A stretch of 64,000 bases of DNA from Aeromonas sobria (GTDB lineage Bacteria; Pseudomonadota; Gammaproteobacteria; Enterobacterales; Aeromonadaceae), in the NCBI RefSeq assembly GCF_000820145.1, contig NZ_CDBW01000017.1:124001-188000 (forward strand), written 5' to 3'. This document shows, piece after piece, positions 1 to 8,553 of the stretch (position 1 is its first letter; every line of letters starts with the position of its first letter). The notes under the pieces were generated by a model, which was not told the DNA's origin, did not search any database, and worked only from the letters and a program-made list of their open reading frames with translations. The position numbers were made by a program, and so were the translations under genes.

Positions 1-876
<876 letters not shown>

Positions 877-1175
877 CAGTGCGGTTGTTCTGATTGAGAT
901 GAGTACGCCGGGATTGCCCGGCGTACTTATTTGCGTTGTCCACAGCAGTTGTCCATAGGCTCATTGCTTAAACGGCACGCAGCTCAATACGATATTTCCT
1001 GATTGGAATGTACCGATCGCCATCTCTTCACTAGGTGAGGGCGGTGGGCGCCCATATAGTTGCCCCCATTGCGACGCGCTGCGTTGCTACCTTTGTCACC
1101 ACCTTGGCCCCGCCACTCTTCGCCTGTTGCTGCCATCTGGCCGATGCTGGCGGGCCAATCTGTAATGGAGCATCC
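877..1175. other. Intergenic region ampC-mdtL
   Basis: About 300 bases that hold the ampC terminator and presumably the mdtL promoter. An open frame runs upstream of the mdtL start from 1035, but its translation does not resemble the family and it has no start context, so I treat it as non-coding. Confidence 0.6.
902..932 (+). terminator. Rho-independent terminator of ampC
   Basis: An 11-bp perfect stem (agtacgccggg, 902-912, with cccggcgtact, 917-927) encloses the loop attg and is followed by a short T-containing tail (tatttg). It sits 25 bp after the ampC stop. Confidence 0.75.
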
Positions 1176-2348
1176 ATGCCTGTTTTCCTGTTGTGCAGTT
1201 TTCTGATGATCATCCTCTATCCGGTCGGGATCGATCTCTATCTGGTGGCGGTGCCCCAAATAGCCGATGCCCTGCAGGCGAGCGAGGCGCAGATCCATAC
1301 TGCCTTCTCCATTTATCTGTTCGGCATGGCGGCCACCGTGCTGCTGGGCGGGATGATTGCCGATCGCTACGGGCGGCGCTGGGTGGTGCTCGGGGGGGCA
1401 CTGATCTTTGTTCTTGCCTCGTTGGTGGCAGGCAATGCGGAGGGGATCAGGCAGTTCTATTTCGGCCGTTTCTGGCAAGGGGTCGGCGCCGGTGCGCTCT
1501 ATATCATGACCTTTACCGTGCTGCGGGATGTGCTGAGTCAGGAGCGGCTGGCGATGGCGCTCTCGATGATTAACGGGGTCATCTGCGTGATCCCGGTGCT
1601 GGCACCGGTGCTTGGTTACCTCATCCTGTCGCATTTTGACTGGCGTGGGATCTTCGTGGCAATGGCGCTGGTGGCGGCCGTCAGCGGTCTGGTGAACTTG
1701 CTGCTGCTCAAGGAGACCCGCCCGACCCGGCAACCGGGCAGTGGTGCTGCGCTTCCCTTCACCCTGCTGCGCTCGCCGCGCTTTATGTTGCTCTCCCTGC
1801 TGACCAGTGCCAGCGTGACCTCCATTCTGGTCTATGTCAGCGTTTCGCCGCTGATCCTGATGAAGGAGTTTGGCTTCACCACCGAGCAGTACTCCATCGT
1901 GATGATGGTGATGGCCGGAGTGAGCATGTCCACCTCCTTCCTGACGCCGCTACTGCTGCGCTGGCTTGGTAAGCACAAGGTGCTGGCCGTATCCCATCTG
2001 GCTTATCTGCTGGCTGCGTGTGTTCTGCTCGGGTGCTGGCAGTTGGGGGGTAATATCCACCTGCTGTTGCCGGGATTTGCGTTGGTCTGTGTCGGGTTCT
2101 CCTGTGGCTTCGGGGTGGCGATGGGGGAGGCACTTGATGGTTGTCAGCACAATGTGGCGTTCGCCAGCGCCGTGCTCTGCATCATGCAGATCAGCCTCTC
2201 TGGCCTCTATATCTGGCTGCTGGGCCAACTTGGCTTTGCCCCGACCGAGATGCTGATCTACGCCCTGTTGCTGGCACTGCTCAGTTACCTGGCTGTCAAA
2301 GGGCTGGTACCATGGCTCGCGCTTCGTGAAGCGCGGTCGCGGGGATAA
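1176..2348 (+). CDS. mdtL: MFS multidrug efflux transporter MdtL
   Basis: Inner-membrane proton-driven drug exporter of the Bcr/CflA branch of the major facilitator superfamily, with about 12 hydrophobic segments. The start at 1176 gives 390 residues, matching E. coli MdtL (about 391), and has GGAG five bases upstream. The N-terminus MPVFLLCSFLMIILYPVGID aligns with MdtL. The loop 2-3 motif appears as GGMIADRYGRRW, and the motif C region as NGVICVIPVLAPVLGYL. The next gene is a YidZ-like LysR regulator six bases downstream, the same mdtL-yidZ order as in E. coli, which supports both calls. The drug substrates cannot be read from sequence. Confidence 0.9.
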   Translation: MPVFLLCSFLMIILYPVGIDLYLVAVPQIADALQASEAQIHTAFSIYLFGMAATVLLGGMIADRYGRRWVVLGGALIFVLASLVAGNAEGIRQFYFGRFWQGVGAGALYIMTFTVLRDVLSQERLAMALSMINGVICVIPVLAPVLGYLILSHFDWRGIFVAMALVAAVSGLVNLLLLKETRPTRQPGSGAALPFTLLRSPRFMLLSLLTSASVTSILVYVSVSPLILMKEFGFTTEQYSIVMMVMAGVSMSTSFLTPLLLRWLGKHKVLAVSHLAYLLAACVLLGCWQLGGNIHLLLPGFALVCVGFSCGFGVAMGEALDGCQHNVAFASAVLCIMQISLSGLYIWLLGQLGFAPTEMLIYALLLALLSYLAVKGLVPWLALREARSRG

Positions 2349-2354
2349 GGAACT

Positions 2355-3329
2355 ATGAGAGGGGATATGCGCAATCTGGGTGAACTCGATTTGAACCTGT
2401 TGGTGGTTTTCAAGCACCTGATGCAGGCGCGCAGTGTGGCTGGGGCGGCCAAAAAGCTCTGTGTCACCCCGTCGGCGGTGAGCAAGTCTCTGGCCAAGTT
2501 GCGGGAGTGGTTTGACGATCCCCTGTTTGTGCGGGTACGGCAGGGATTGCAGCCCACCAACCTCTCCCTGACGCTGGAGGAGGAGCTGAAGGTCTGGTTC
2601 CAGCTCACCGACAGCATCACCTCGCTCAATAGCGACGCGATCCCCGACGGAGCCCGCTTCACGCTGGTGATGGAGTCCCCCTTCTACATCAGCTTTCTGA
2701 GCGATCTGCCCATGACCATCTACCAGAAGTACCCCAACTCGGTGGTCAGGATGCTGGGGTGGGATCACCACTCCCTCAACGACATCGTCAACGGTGATGC
2801 GGATCTGGGCTTCTGCGCCCGCGAGACCCATGGCCGTTCTCAGGCCAAGGTCAACCGGTTGCCCTATTACATCGATCACGAGGTGCTGTTCACCGATCGC
2901 CCGGTGGTTTTTCTGCGCAAGGATCACCCCTTGCTCCAGCAGAAGTGGTCGCTGGAAAACTTTCTGGCCTGCCCCCAGATCAGCATGGTGTGGGAAGCGA
3001 ACGATACCTGGGCCCTCGACAGTCTGCTGGAGGACGAGGGGCTGAAGCGGGAGGTGCCCATCATGGTCTCCAGCTTCGAGCAGGCGTTGCATATTGCCTC
3101 CCAGTCGAGCCATGAGCTGATTGCGGTGGCTCCCTCCTACTGCGGTGGTTATGCCAGTCGGCATCACGGCAATCTGATCGCCATGCCGCTGCCGCTGCCG
3201 GAGAAGCTCTATGCCCAGCTGGAGATCGCCTTCATCCTGCTGTGGCACAAACGGCACAATCAGGATGCCAAGGTGATGTGGCTGCGCAACGAGATCCGGC
3301 GACTCTACAACGACGAATCGCCACGCTAA
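2355..3329 (+). CDS. yidZ: LysR-family transcriptional regulator, YidZ-like (copy 1)
   Basis: DNA-binding regulator with an N-terminal winged helix-turn-helix (SVAGAAKKLCVTPSAVSKSL, residues about 26-45) and a LysR substrate-binding domain. Motifs shared with E. coli YidZ include WFDDPLFV, YPNSVVRMLGWDHHSL, RKDHP and FILLWHKRHNQDAKVMWLR. AAGGA lies three bases before the start; an in-frame ATG at 2367 aligns with the start of the paralogue at 5349 and is an alternative. It begins six bases after mdtL, so the two are probably one operon. A close paralogue lies 2 kb downstream. The regulated gene is unknown; mdtL is a guess from position. Confidence 0.88.
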   Translation: MRGDMRNLGELDLNLLVVFKHLMQARSVAGAAKKLCVTPSAVSKSLAKLREWFDDPLFVRVRQGLQPTNLSLTLEEELKVWFQLTDSITSLNSDAIPDGARFTLVMESPFYISFLSDLPMTIYQKYPNSVVRMLGWDHHSLNDIVNGDADLGFCARETHGRSQAKVNRLPYYIDHEVLFTDRPVVFLRKDHPLLQQKWSLENFLACPQISMVWEANDTWALDSLLEDEGLKREVPIMVSSFEQALHIASQSSHELIAVAPSYCGGYASRHHGNLIAMPLPLPEKLYAQLEIAFILLWHKRHNQDAKVMWLRNEIRRLYNDESPR

Positions 3330-3356
3330 TGTTGCCGTGACGGTGCCCATTGATAA

Positions 3357-3383
3357 GCCGGAGCGATCTGCTCCGGCTTTTTT
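3357..3383 (+). terminator. Rho-independent terminator after yidZ copy 1
   Basis: The perfect stem gccggagc (3357-3364) and gctccggc (3370-3377), loop gatct, is followed by six T. A nearly identical hairpin follows yidZ copy 2, so the terminator seems to have been duplicated along with the gene. Confidence 0.9.
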
Positions 3384-3825
3384 ATGTCCCGATTTATGTC
3401 CTGAAACAACAGGTTGCTGCGGGCATGAGTGGTGCTGATAATATTGTATTTAGTGGCGACAACAAACGATTAACGAACATTCTAAAATGGAAGGTGCCAA
3501 CTTCTGGTTTTGCTATAGACGTCACACTCTCCGCTGTTAGATACTGCCATTTATAATAAAAGCTGCGATGTGCTATCGGGAAATATCCGTGCCTGTCAGT
3601 GGCTATTCACAAATAATATAAAGTTATCGGCTTGTGTTAACATTATCACCCTGTATTTACATCTGGATGTATCGCCAGGGGATGTCTATTGTTCATCGAA
3701 CACTTATGAAATAAATCATTACAACTTTCTCATGGTTTTATGCCATTGGGTGTCTATTCTTGCTGTTAATATATTTCCGTTAAAGCCAGATATTGTGGAC
3801 TAACGAAACTGGAAAGGTTGTTTAA
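3384..3825. other. AT-rich intergenic stretch without a supported gene
   Basis: About 440 bases, clearly richer in A+T than the flanking genes. Short open frames exist (3350-3556 and 3570-3803), but they lack ribosome-binding sites and recognisable translations. It probably carries the promoter of the lipoprotein genes and marks the left edge of inserted DNA. Confidence 0.6.
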
Positions 3826-4149
3826 ATGATTAATCACAAAACTATAACGGCCATTGTTTTGACCGTGTTGCTCTGTGGTTGCGCGAAAAATAGTGTGCAT
3901 TCTGATGGTTCCCAAGCATTTGCACTTAACAAAGGTGCGATTGTCAGTTCGAAAGAAATTACCAGCCACTTTTTCTTTTCCGATATCGACTTCGGCATCA
4001 ACGATACGATTGATGCGGCCGCGATCTGTCACGGTATCGAGAATGTCGTACGGATAGAGACCAAAGTCGGCTTTTGGGACTCCCTGTTTACCAGCCTGAG
4101 TTTCGGTATTTATGCACCTCGCACAGCACAAATAGACTGTGCTGCATGA
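3826..4149 (+). CDS. Bor/Iss-family lipoprotein
   Basis: A 107-residue predicted outer-membrane lipoprotein: MINHKTITAIVLTVLLCGC carries a signal peptide with a lipobox ending at Cys19. The mature part matches the lambda Bor family: ITSHFFFSDI corresponds to Bor ITHHFFVSGI, TIDAAAICHGIENVVRIET to VDAAKICGGAENVVKTET, and SFGIYAPRTAQIDC to TLGIYTPLEARVYC. Bor and Iss are surface lipoproteins linked to serum resistance in E. coli; whether this one acts so is inference. Length is near the family's 97 residues. AAGG lies eight bases before the ATG. A second lipoprotein gene follows after 19 bases. No phage genes are nearby, although Bor is classically prophage-encoded. Confidence 0.85.
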   Translation: MINHKTITAIVLTVLLCGCAKNSVHSDGSQAFALNKGAIVSSKEITSHFFFSDIDFGINDTIDAAAICHGIENVVRIETKVGFWDSLFTSLSFGIYAPRTAQIDCAA

Positions 4150-4168
4150 CAAGTAAAGGAGATAGCGT

Positions 4169-5134
4169 GTGACTCAATTGAAAAGTATTTTATTGGCGAC
4201 TGCCGGTATGGCGGCGCTTTATGGCTGTGGTGGTGGATCTGATGAAACCACCGTTGTAAAAGCCAGTGAACCGGTTAAACCCCTTGCACTGGAACATGTG
4301 ACTATACCTAATGCAACACTTTATAAAGCTGATTATATACAAACCAACGGGGCGATAGACCTGACTGGTTTGGCATTGAAATATCAAAAGGTTGATGGGA
4401 TAGATGTTACTCGCTGGAGTGCATGGGTCAATAATGGTGTGATGGCCACCAAATGGTGGGTAGAGCAGAGTCGTGATGAAATATTAAAAGACAATCCTAA
4501 TTCAGTACAGCTCACAAGTATCAGTCGTCAAATGAACCGGCCAATGGCAGATAGTCGTGTCCCTGCAGAACTTCTCATCAAGCGGGTAGATGTTTCTTAT
4601 AATGATATTGTTCACAACACACCGCAGATAAAGGTGAGCAATACTAACATTTCCTCGAAACTTAATACTGAGCTTGATTTCGTTAGTGCTGGCACCTCAA
4701 TGTATCCAAAATGGTCTGGTAAAATATCCTTAACGGAGTTGAAAACCCGCGCCATAAATACGGATAACTGGCATGACAATAAGGGGTATAGCACGGATAT
4801 GCTGGGCGATGTGGAGACAACCCGCAATGGTGACAAGGTGACGGTCACGATGACGTTTCCGGCTGCCGGATGTACCCTGGTGGGGGATGCAACTTCATCG
4901 GGTAAAACAAATTTCGACAAGCTGATTTTTACCGGTTTTGACAAGTGTCGGTTTGACCTCGCGAAAGGGGTAAACTGGACTGCCCCCGATCTTTTTAACA
5001 ACGAAGGATTGGCCAAGGGAAGAAATGGGGCTGTGGCTTATGGCGCGACTCTTAAAAATGATAGCGGAGCAGAGATGTTGCTTATCGGCTTCCCTGAACT
5101 GGATGGTGTCGTGTTGGTGATGAACAAGAGATAG
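4169..5134 (+). CDS. Putative lipoprotein of unknown function
   Basis: A 321-residue protein with a GTG start preceded by AAGGAG five bases upstream. The N-terminus MTQLKSILLATAGMAALYGC looks like a lipoprotein signal with acceptor Cys20, followed by a Gly-rich linker (GGGSDE). I recognise no domain. The body is polar and beta-like, with two cysteines in the C-terminal half (AAGCTLVG and FDKCRFDL) that could form a disulfide. It follows the Bor-like gene by 19 bases and is probably co-transcribed with it. Codon and base use are more AT-rich than the flanking LysR genes, consistent with acquisition as part of the insert between the two yidZ copies. Confidence 0.75.
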   Translation: MTQLKSILLATAGMAALYGCGGGSDETTVVKASEPVKPLALEHVTIPNATLYKADYIQTNGAIDLTGLALKYQKVDGIDVTRWSAWVNNGVMATKWWVEQSRDEILKDNPNSVQLTSISRQMNRPMADSRVPAELLIKRVDVSYNDIVHNTPQIKVSNTNISSKLNTELDFVSAGTSMYPKWSGKISLTELKTRAINTDNWHDNKGYSTDMLGDVETTRNGDKVTVTMTFPAAGCTLVGDATSSGKTNFDKLIFTGFDKCRFDLAKGVNWTAPDLFNNEGLAKGRNGAVAYGATLKNDSGAEMLLIGFPELDGVVLVMNKR

Positions 5135-5348
5135 TCGAGCATTCGATAATCTGTTGTTTGGCCGTATGTGGTTAAGTAGTGCATGGTTGCGGTGTCGCAG
5201 AGAGAAAACAGGCTAGCTACTCTGATGGTGCTTTGGGACTGGTTTTCGGTGGATAATTTTGCACACAGGTCGGTCGATCAGCGTGCGAAGGTCATCGTTC
5301 GCAGTCCGAAAGGCACCTTCACGGTGAGGGCCTTTGACGAGAGGAAGT

Positions 5349-6317
5349 ATGCGAACACTGGGTGAGCTCGATTTGAACCTGCTGGTGGTATTCAAATACC
5401 TGATGGCGGAGCGTAGTGTGGCGGGCGCGGCGAAACAGCTCAGTGTGACCCCTTCCACTGTGAGCAAGGCGTTGGCCAAGCTGCGGGACTGGTTTGCCGA
5501 CCCGCTCTTTGTGAGAGGGCGCAAGGGGTTAATGCCGACCAACCTCGCTCTGGCGCTGGCCGGTGAGCTGGACGCCTGGTTCCAGCTCACCGGCAGCATC
5601 GCCTCGCTCAATAGTGAGGCGATCCCCGATGGGGCCCGCTTCAATCTGGTGATGCAATCTCCCTTCTACAACAGCCTGCTGAGTGATTTGCCTGTCACCA
5701 TCCATGAGAAGTATCCCAACTCGGTGGTCAAGATGCAGGGGTGGAATCACCACTCCCTCACGGATCTCGTTAATGGCGATGCGGATCTCGGCGTCTGTGT
5801 CCGCGAGCGTTATGACCGTTCTCTGGCCAAGATCAGCAATCTGCCCTATTACATTGATCACGAAGTGCTGTTCCACGACTTGCCGGTGGTGTTCTTGCGC
5901 AAGGATCACCCGCTGCAGCAGCAGTGGACACTGGAGAACTTTCTGGCTTGCTCCCACTGCAGCGTGGTGCTGGAGGTCAAGGAGACCTGGAGCCTGGATA
6001 TGCTGCTAGAGGATGAGGGGTTGCAGCGCAAGGTGCCCATCATGGTATCCAGCTTCGAGCAGGCGCTGAATGTTGCTTCCCAATCTACCCATGAGCTGAT
6101 TGCGGTCGCCCCCTCCTACTGCGCCGGGTTTGCGGCCAAATATCACCCCAATCTGGTGACCATGCCGCTGCCACTGCCGGAGAAGCTCTATAAACAGCTA
6201 GAGGTCACCTTCATCTTGCTGTGGCACAAACGCCACAATCAGGATGCCAAGGTGATGTGGCTACTCAACGAGATAAGGCTGCTTTATCACCGCGAGTCGC
6301 GACCTTCAGCCAGATAG
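5349..6317 (+). CDS. LysR-family transcriptional regulator, YidZ-like (copy 2)
   Basis: A 322-residue paralogue of the regulator at 2355, roughly three quarters identical by eye along its whole length. It has the HTH SVAGAAKQLSVTPSTVSKAL and the same signature pieces (YPNSVVKMQGW, DHEVLF, VPIMVSSFEQAL, FILLWHKRHNQDAKVMWL). The ATG at 5349 has GAGGA three bases upstream; an upstream TTG at 5334 is less likely. Unlike copy 1 it has no transporter gene in front of it, so its promoter is probably its own, in the 214 bases after the unknown lipoprotein gene. Its target is unknown. Confidence 0.85.
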   Translation: MRTLGELDLNLLVVFKYLMAERSVAGAAKQLSVTPSTVSKALAKLRDWFADPLFVRGRKGLMPTNLALALAGELDAWFQLTGSIASLNSEAIPDGARFNLVMQSPFYNSLLSDLPVTIHEKYPNSVVKMQGWNHHSLTDLVNGDADLGVCVRERYDRSLAKISNLPYYIDHEVLFHDLPVVFLRKDHPLQQQWTLENFLACSHCSVVLEVKETWSLDMLLEDEGLQRKVPIMVSSFEQALNVASQSTHELIAVAPSYCAGFAAKYHPNLVTMPLPLPEKLYKQLEVTFILLWHKRHNQDAKVMWLLNEIRLLYHRESRPSAR

Positions 6318-6323
6318 CGGGAG

Positions 6324-6348
6324 CCGGAGCAAGATGCTCCGGTTTTTT
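6324..6348 (+). terminator. Rho-independent terminator after yidZ copy 2
   Basis: The stem ccggagc (6324-6330) and gctccgg (6336-6342), loop aagat, is followed by six T. It is the counterpart of the hairpin at 3357. Confidence 0.88.
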
Positions 6349-6455
6349 ATGATGAACCGTGCGGGAGTGGTGGTGGCACCGTGGATTGAGCCGTGCTGAG
6401 AAGAGGTTACCCGTTTATTTCACTGCCAAATCATGACTGTGGCATGCGCTAAAAG

Positions 6456-6487
6456 AAAAAGCCCATCTGTTTCCAGACGGGCTTTTT
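6456..6487 (-). terminator. Terminator of ychF
   Basis: The nine-base arms gcccatctg (6461-6469) and cagacgggc (6474-6482) are flanked by aaaaa and ttttt. The single non-matching pair is A-C on the plus strand but G-U on the minus-strand RNA, so it works better for ychF than for transcripts from the left. Confidence 0.75.
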
Positions 6488-6560
6488 CAGCAATCTGTTA
6501 TACCGACCACAACGCCGGATAGACCCTGTTTAACCGATTGTTTAAAAAGGGCTAAAGCAC

Positions 6561-7652
6561 TTATACGTTGAACAGGAAGTTCATGATATCGCCATCTTTG
6601 ACGATGTACTCTTTCCCTTCTGCACGCATCTTGCCCGCTTCTTTGGCGCCTTGCTCACCCTTGTAGGTAATGAAGTCGTCAAAGGCGATGGTTTGGGCGC
6701 GAATAAAGCCTTTTTCAAAGTCAGTGTGGATCTTGCCTGCCGCTTGCGGGGCGGTGGCACCGACCGGGATGGTCCAGGCGCGAACCTCTTTAACACCGGC
6801 GGTGAAGTAGGTTTGCAGGTTGAGCAGCTCGTAACCGGAGCGGATCACCCGGTTCAGGCCCGGCTCTTCAATGCCAAGGTCTGCCATAAATTCGGCGCGA
6901 TCGTCGTCGTCCAGCTCGGCGATGTCTGATTCGATGGAGCAGCAAACCACGACCACTACAGCATTCTCGGCGGCGGCGATTTCACGCACTTTGTCGAGGT
7001 AGGGGTTGTTGTCGAAACCATCTTCCGCCACGTTGGCGATGTACATGGTTGGCTTGAGGGTCAGGAAGTTGAACTGGCTGATAGCGCCCAGCTCTTCCTT
7101 GTCCAGCTTCAAGCCACGGATCATCTGGCCATCTTCCAGTGCAACGCGGATCTTCTCCAGCACTTCCACTTCCAGCTTGGCATCCTTGTCGCCGCCTTTG
7201 GCGCGCTTGGACTGGCGGTGAATGGCGCGCTCGCAGGCGTCCAGATCCGACAGGGCCAGCTCGGTGTTGATCACTTCGATATCGTCAGCCGGGGAGACCT
7301 TGCCGGCAACGTGAATGATGTTCTCGTCATCGAAGCAGCGCACTACGTGGCCGATCGCTTCGGTTTCACGGATGTTGGCCAGGAACTGGTTACCCAGACC
7401 TTCACCCTTGGAGGCGCCGGCAACCAGGCCCGCGATGTCGACAAATTCCATGGTGGTCGGCACAACGCGCTGCGGATTGATGATGGCAGCCAGCTGATCG
7501 AGGCGGGGATCCGGCATCGGGACCACACCGGTGTTCGGCTCGATGGTGCAGAACGGGAAGTTGGCGGCTTCGATACCGGCCTTGGTCAGCGCGTTGAACA
7601 GGGTGGATTTGCCTACATTGGGCAGGCCCACGATACCGCATTTAAAACCCAT
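6561..7652 (-). CDS. ychF: Redox-regulated ATPase YchF (Obg-like)
   Basis: Cytoplasmic TRAFAC-class P-loop NTPase that binds ribosomes and prefers ATP to GTP; reported in E. coli as a negative regulator of the oxidative stress response. It has 363 residues, the E. coli length. The P-loop is [14 protein letters not shown] (residues about 8-21), the G3 motif is DIAGLV, and the non-canonical G4 motif is NVAED in place of NKxD, which fits the switch to ATP. The C-terminal TGS-like part ends in [16 protein letters not shown]. It lies about 115 bases downstream of pth in the same direction, the pth-ychF order of enterobacteria. Confidence 0.97.
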   Translation of the reverse strand: MGFKCGIVGLPNVGKSTLFNALTKAGIEAANFPFCTIEPNTGVVPMPDPRLDQLAAIINPQRVVPTTMEFVDIAGLVAGASKGEGLGNQFLANIRETEAIGHVVRCFDDENIIHVAGKVSPADDIEVINTELALSDLDACERAIHRQSKRAKGGDKDAKLEVEVLEKIRVALEDGQMIRGLKLDKEELGAISQFNFLTLKPTMYIANVAEDGFDNNPYLDKVREIAAAENAVVVVVCCSIESDIAELDDDDRAEFMADLGIEEPGLNRVIRSGYELLNLQTYFTAGVKEVRAWTIPVGATAPQAAGKIHTDFEKGFIRAQTIAFDDFITYKGEQGAKEAGKMRAEGKEYIVKDGDIMNFLFNV

Positions 7653-7767
7653 GGATTGTTACCTTATTGATGGATGCTGTTGAGGGTCGCCCGCAGGCGG
7701 CCCATGTCATGCTTGTTCTGGTCGTTGCTCATGCACCGGCACAATGTCCGTACAGGGTCAAACCGAC

Positions 7768-8364
7768 CTAACCCTTTTCAGCCTTGAAGCTGTGCAAGCG
7801 ATTCATGGCCTTGGTCATATCTTGTTTGAACAGGATGTCGGTGGCGCGCAGAGATTCGTCCAGCGCGGCGTCGATCAGGTTCTGTTCACTGCCGGGGGCC
7901 TTGGTCAGCACAAAGCCTGCCACCAGCTCTTTGCTGCCGGGATGGCCGATCCCGAGGCGCAGCCGGAAGAAGTTATTGTTGTTGCCCATTTTGGCGATGA
8001 TGTCTTTGAGGCCGTTATGGCCGCCGTGACCACCGCCCTGTTTGAACTTGGCGATGCCTGGCGGCAGGTCAAGTTCATCGTGGGCAACCAGCATTGCTTC
8101 TGGCTCAATCTGATAAAAGCGCGCCAGAGCAGCGACAGCTTTGCCAGAGAGGTTCATATAGGTGTTCGGGATGAGCAGACGCACATCCTGCCCCTCGACC
8201 TGAATGCGGGCAGTATGGCCAAAGAACTTGGGTTCTTCACGCAGACTGACATTGTGCCAGCGGGCCAGTTGCTCCACATACCAGACGCCCGCATTATGGC
8301 GGGTCTTGGCATATTCCGGGCCGGGGTTACCCAGTCCGACGATCAGTTTGATTTCGCTTGTCAC
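7768..8364 (-). CDS. pth: Peptidyl-tRNA hydrolase
   Basis: Cleaves peptidyl-tRNAs that drop off ribosomes, recycling tRNA. The hallmark N-terminus [20 protein letters not shown] carries the catalytic His (TRHNAG), followed by the conserved NTYMNLSG and DELDLPPG with the catalytic Asp, and GGHGGHNGL. The start is uncertain: I prefer the GTG at 8364 giving VTSEIKL and 198 residues, close to the E. coli length. A longer frame begins at 8448 but adds residues unlike the family. The ribosome-binding site is weak (GAAG nine bases upstream). Downstream is ychF. Confidence 0.95.
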   Translation of the reverse strand: MTSEIKLIVGLGNPGPEYAKTRHNAGVWYVEQLARWHNVSLREEPKFFGHTARIQVEGQDVRLLIPNTYMNLSGKAVAALARFYQIEPEAMLVAHDELDLPPGIAKFKQGGGHGGHNGLKDIIAKMGNNNNFFRLRLGIGHPGSKELVAGFVLTKAPGSEQNLIDAALDESLRATDILFKQDMTKAMNRLHSFKAEKG

Positions 8365-8502
8365 GCTTGATGTCTTCACTCGCAGCTGCAATGGGTACAC
8401 TACCCAGGGCAATAGGACGCAATATTCTAGCCGCCGAGTGACGATCACTCAACCAATGCTCATGTTCTGGCGGGATTTGAGCCACTCAGGCAGCTAGCAA
8501 TC

Positions 8503-8532
8503 AATAAACAGGCCTCATGCAAGAGGCCTGTT
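8503..8532 (-). terminator. Probable terminator of the 5'-nucleotidase gene
   Basis: The ten-base perfect arms aacaggcctc (8507-8516) and gaggcctgtt (8523-8532) lie 20 bases after the nucleotidase stop. On the minus strand the stem is followed by tttattg, a modest U tract. Confidence 0.65.
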
Positions 8533-8553
8533 GCAGGTAACGGATAGGCAGAT

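Noticed and set aside
1950..3350. Long minus-strand open frame (466 codons) opposite mdtL and yidZ
   Set aside because: It is the mirror of real genes in GC-rich DNA. The translation is rich in His, Gln and Arg without motifs, while the plus strand holds recognisable proteins.
3570..3803. 77-codon open frame in the AT-rich spacer before the Bor-like gene
   Set aside because: No ribosome-binding site and no recognisable protein.
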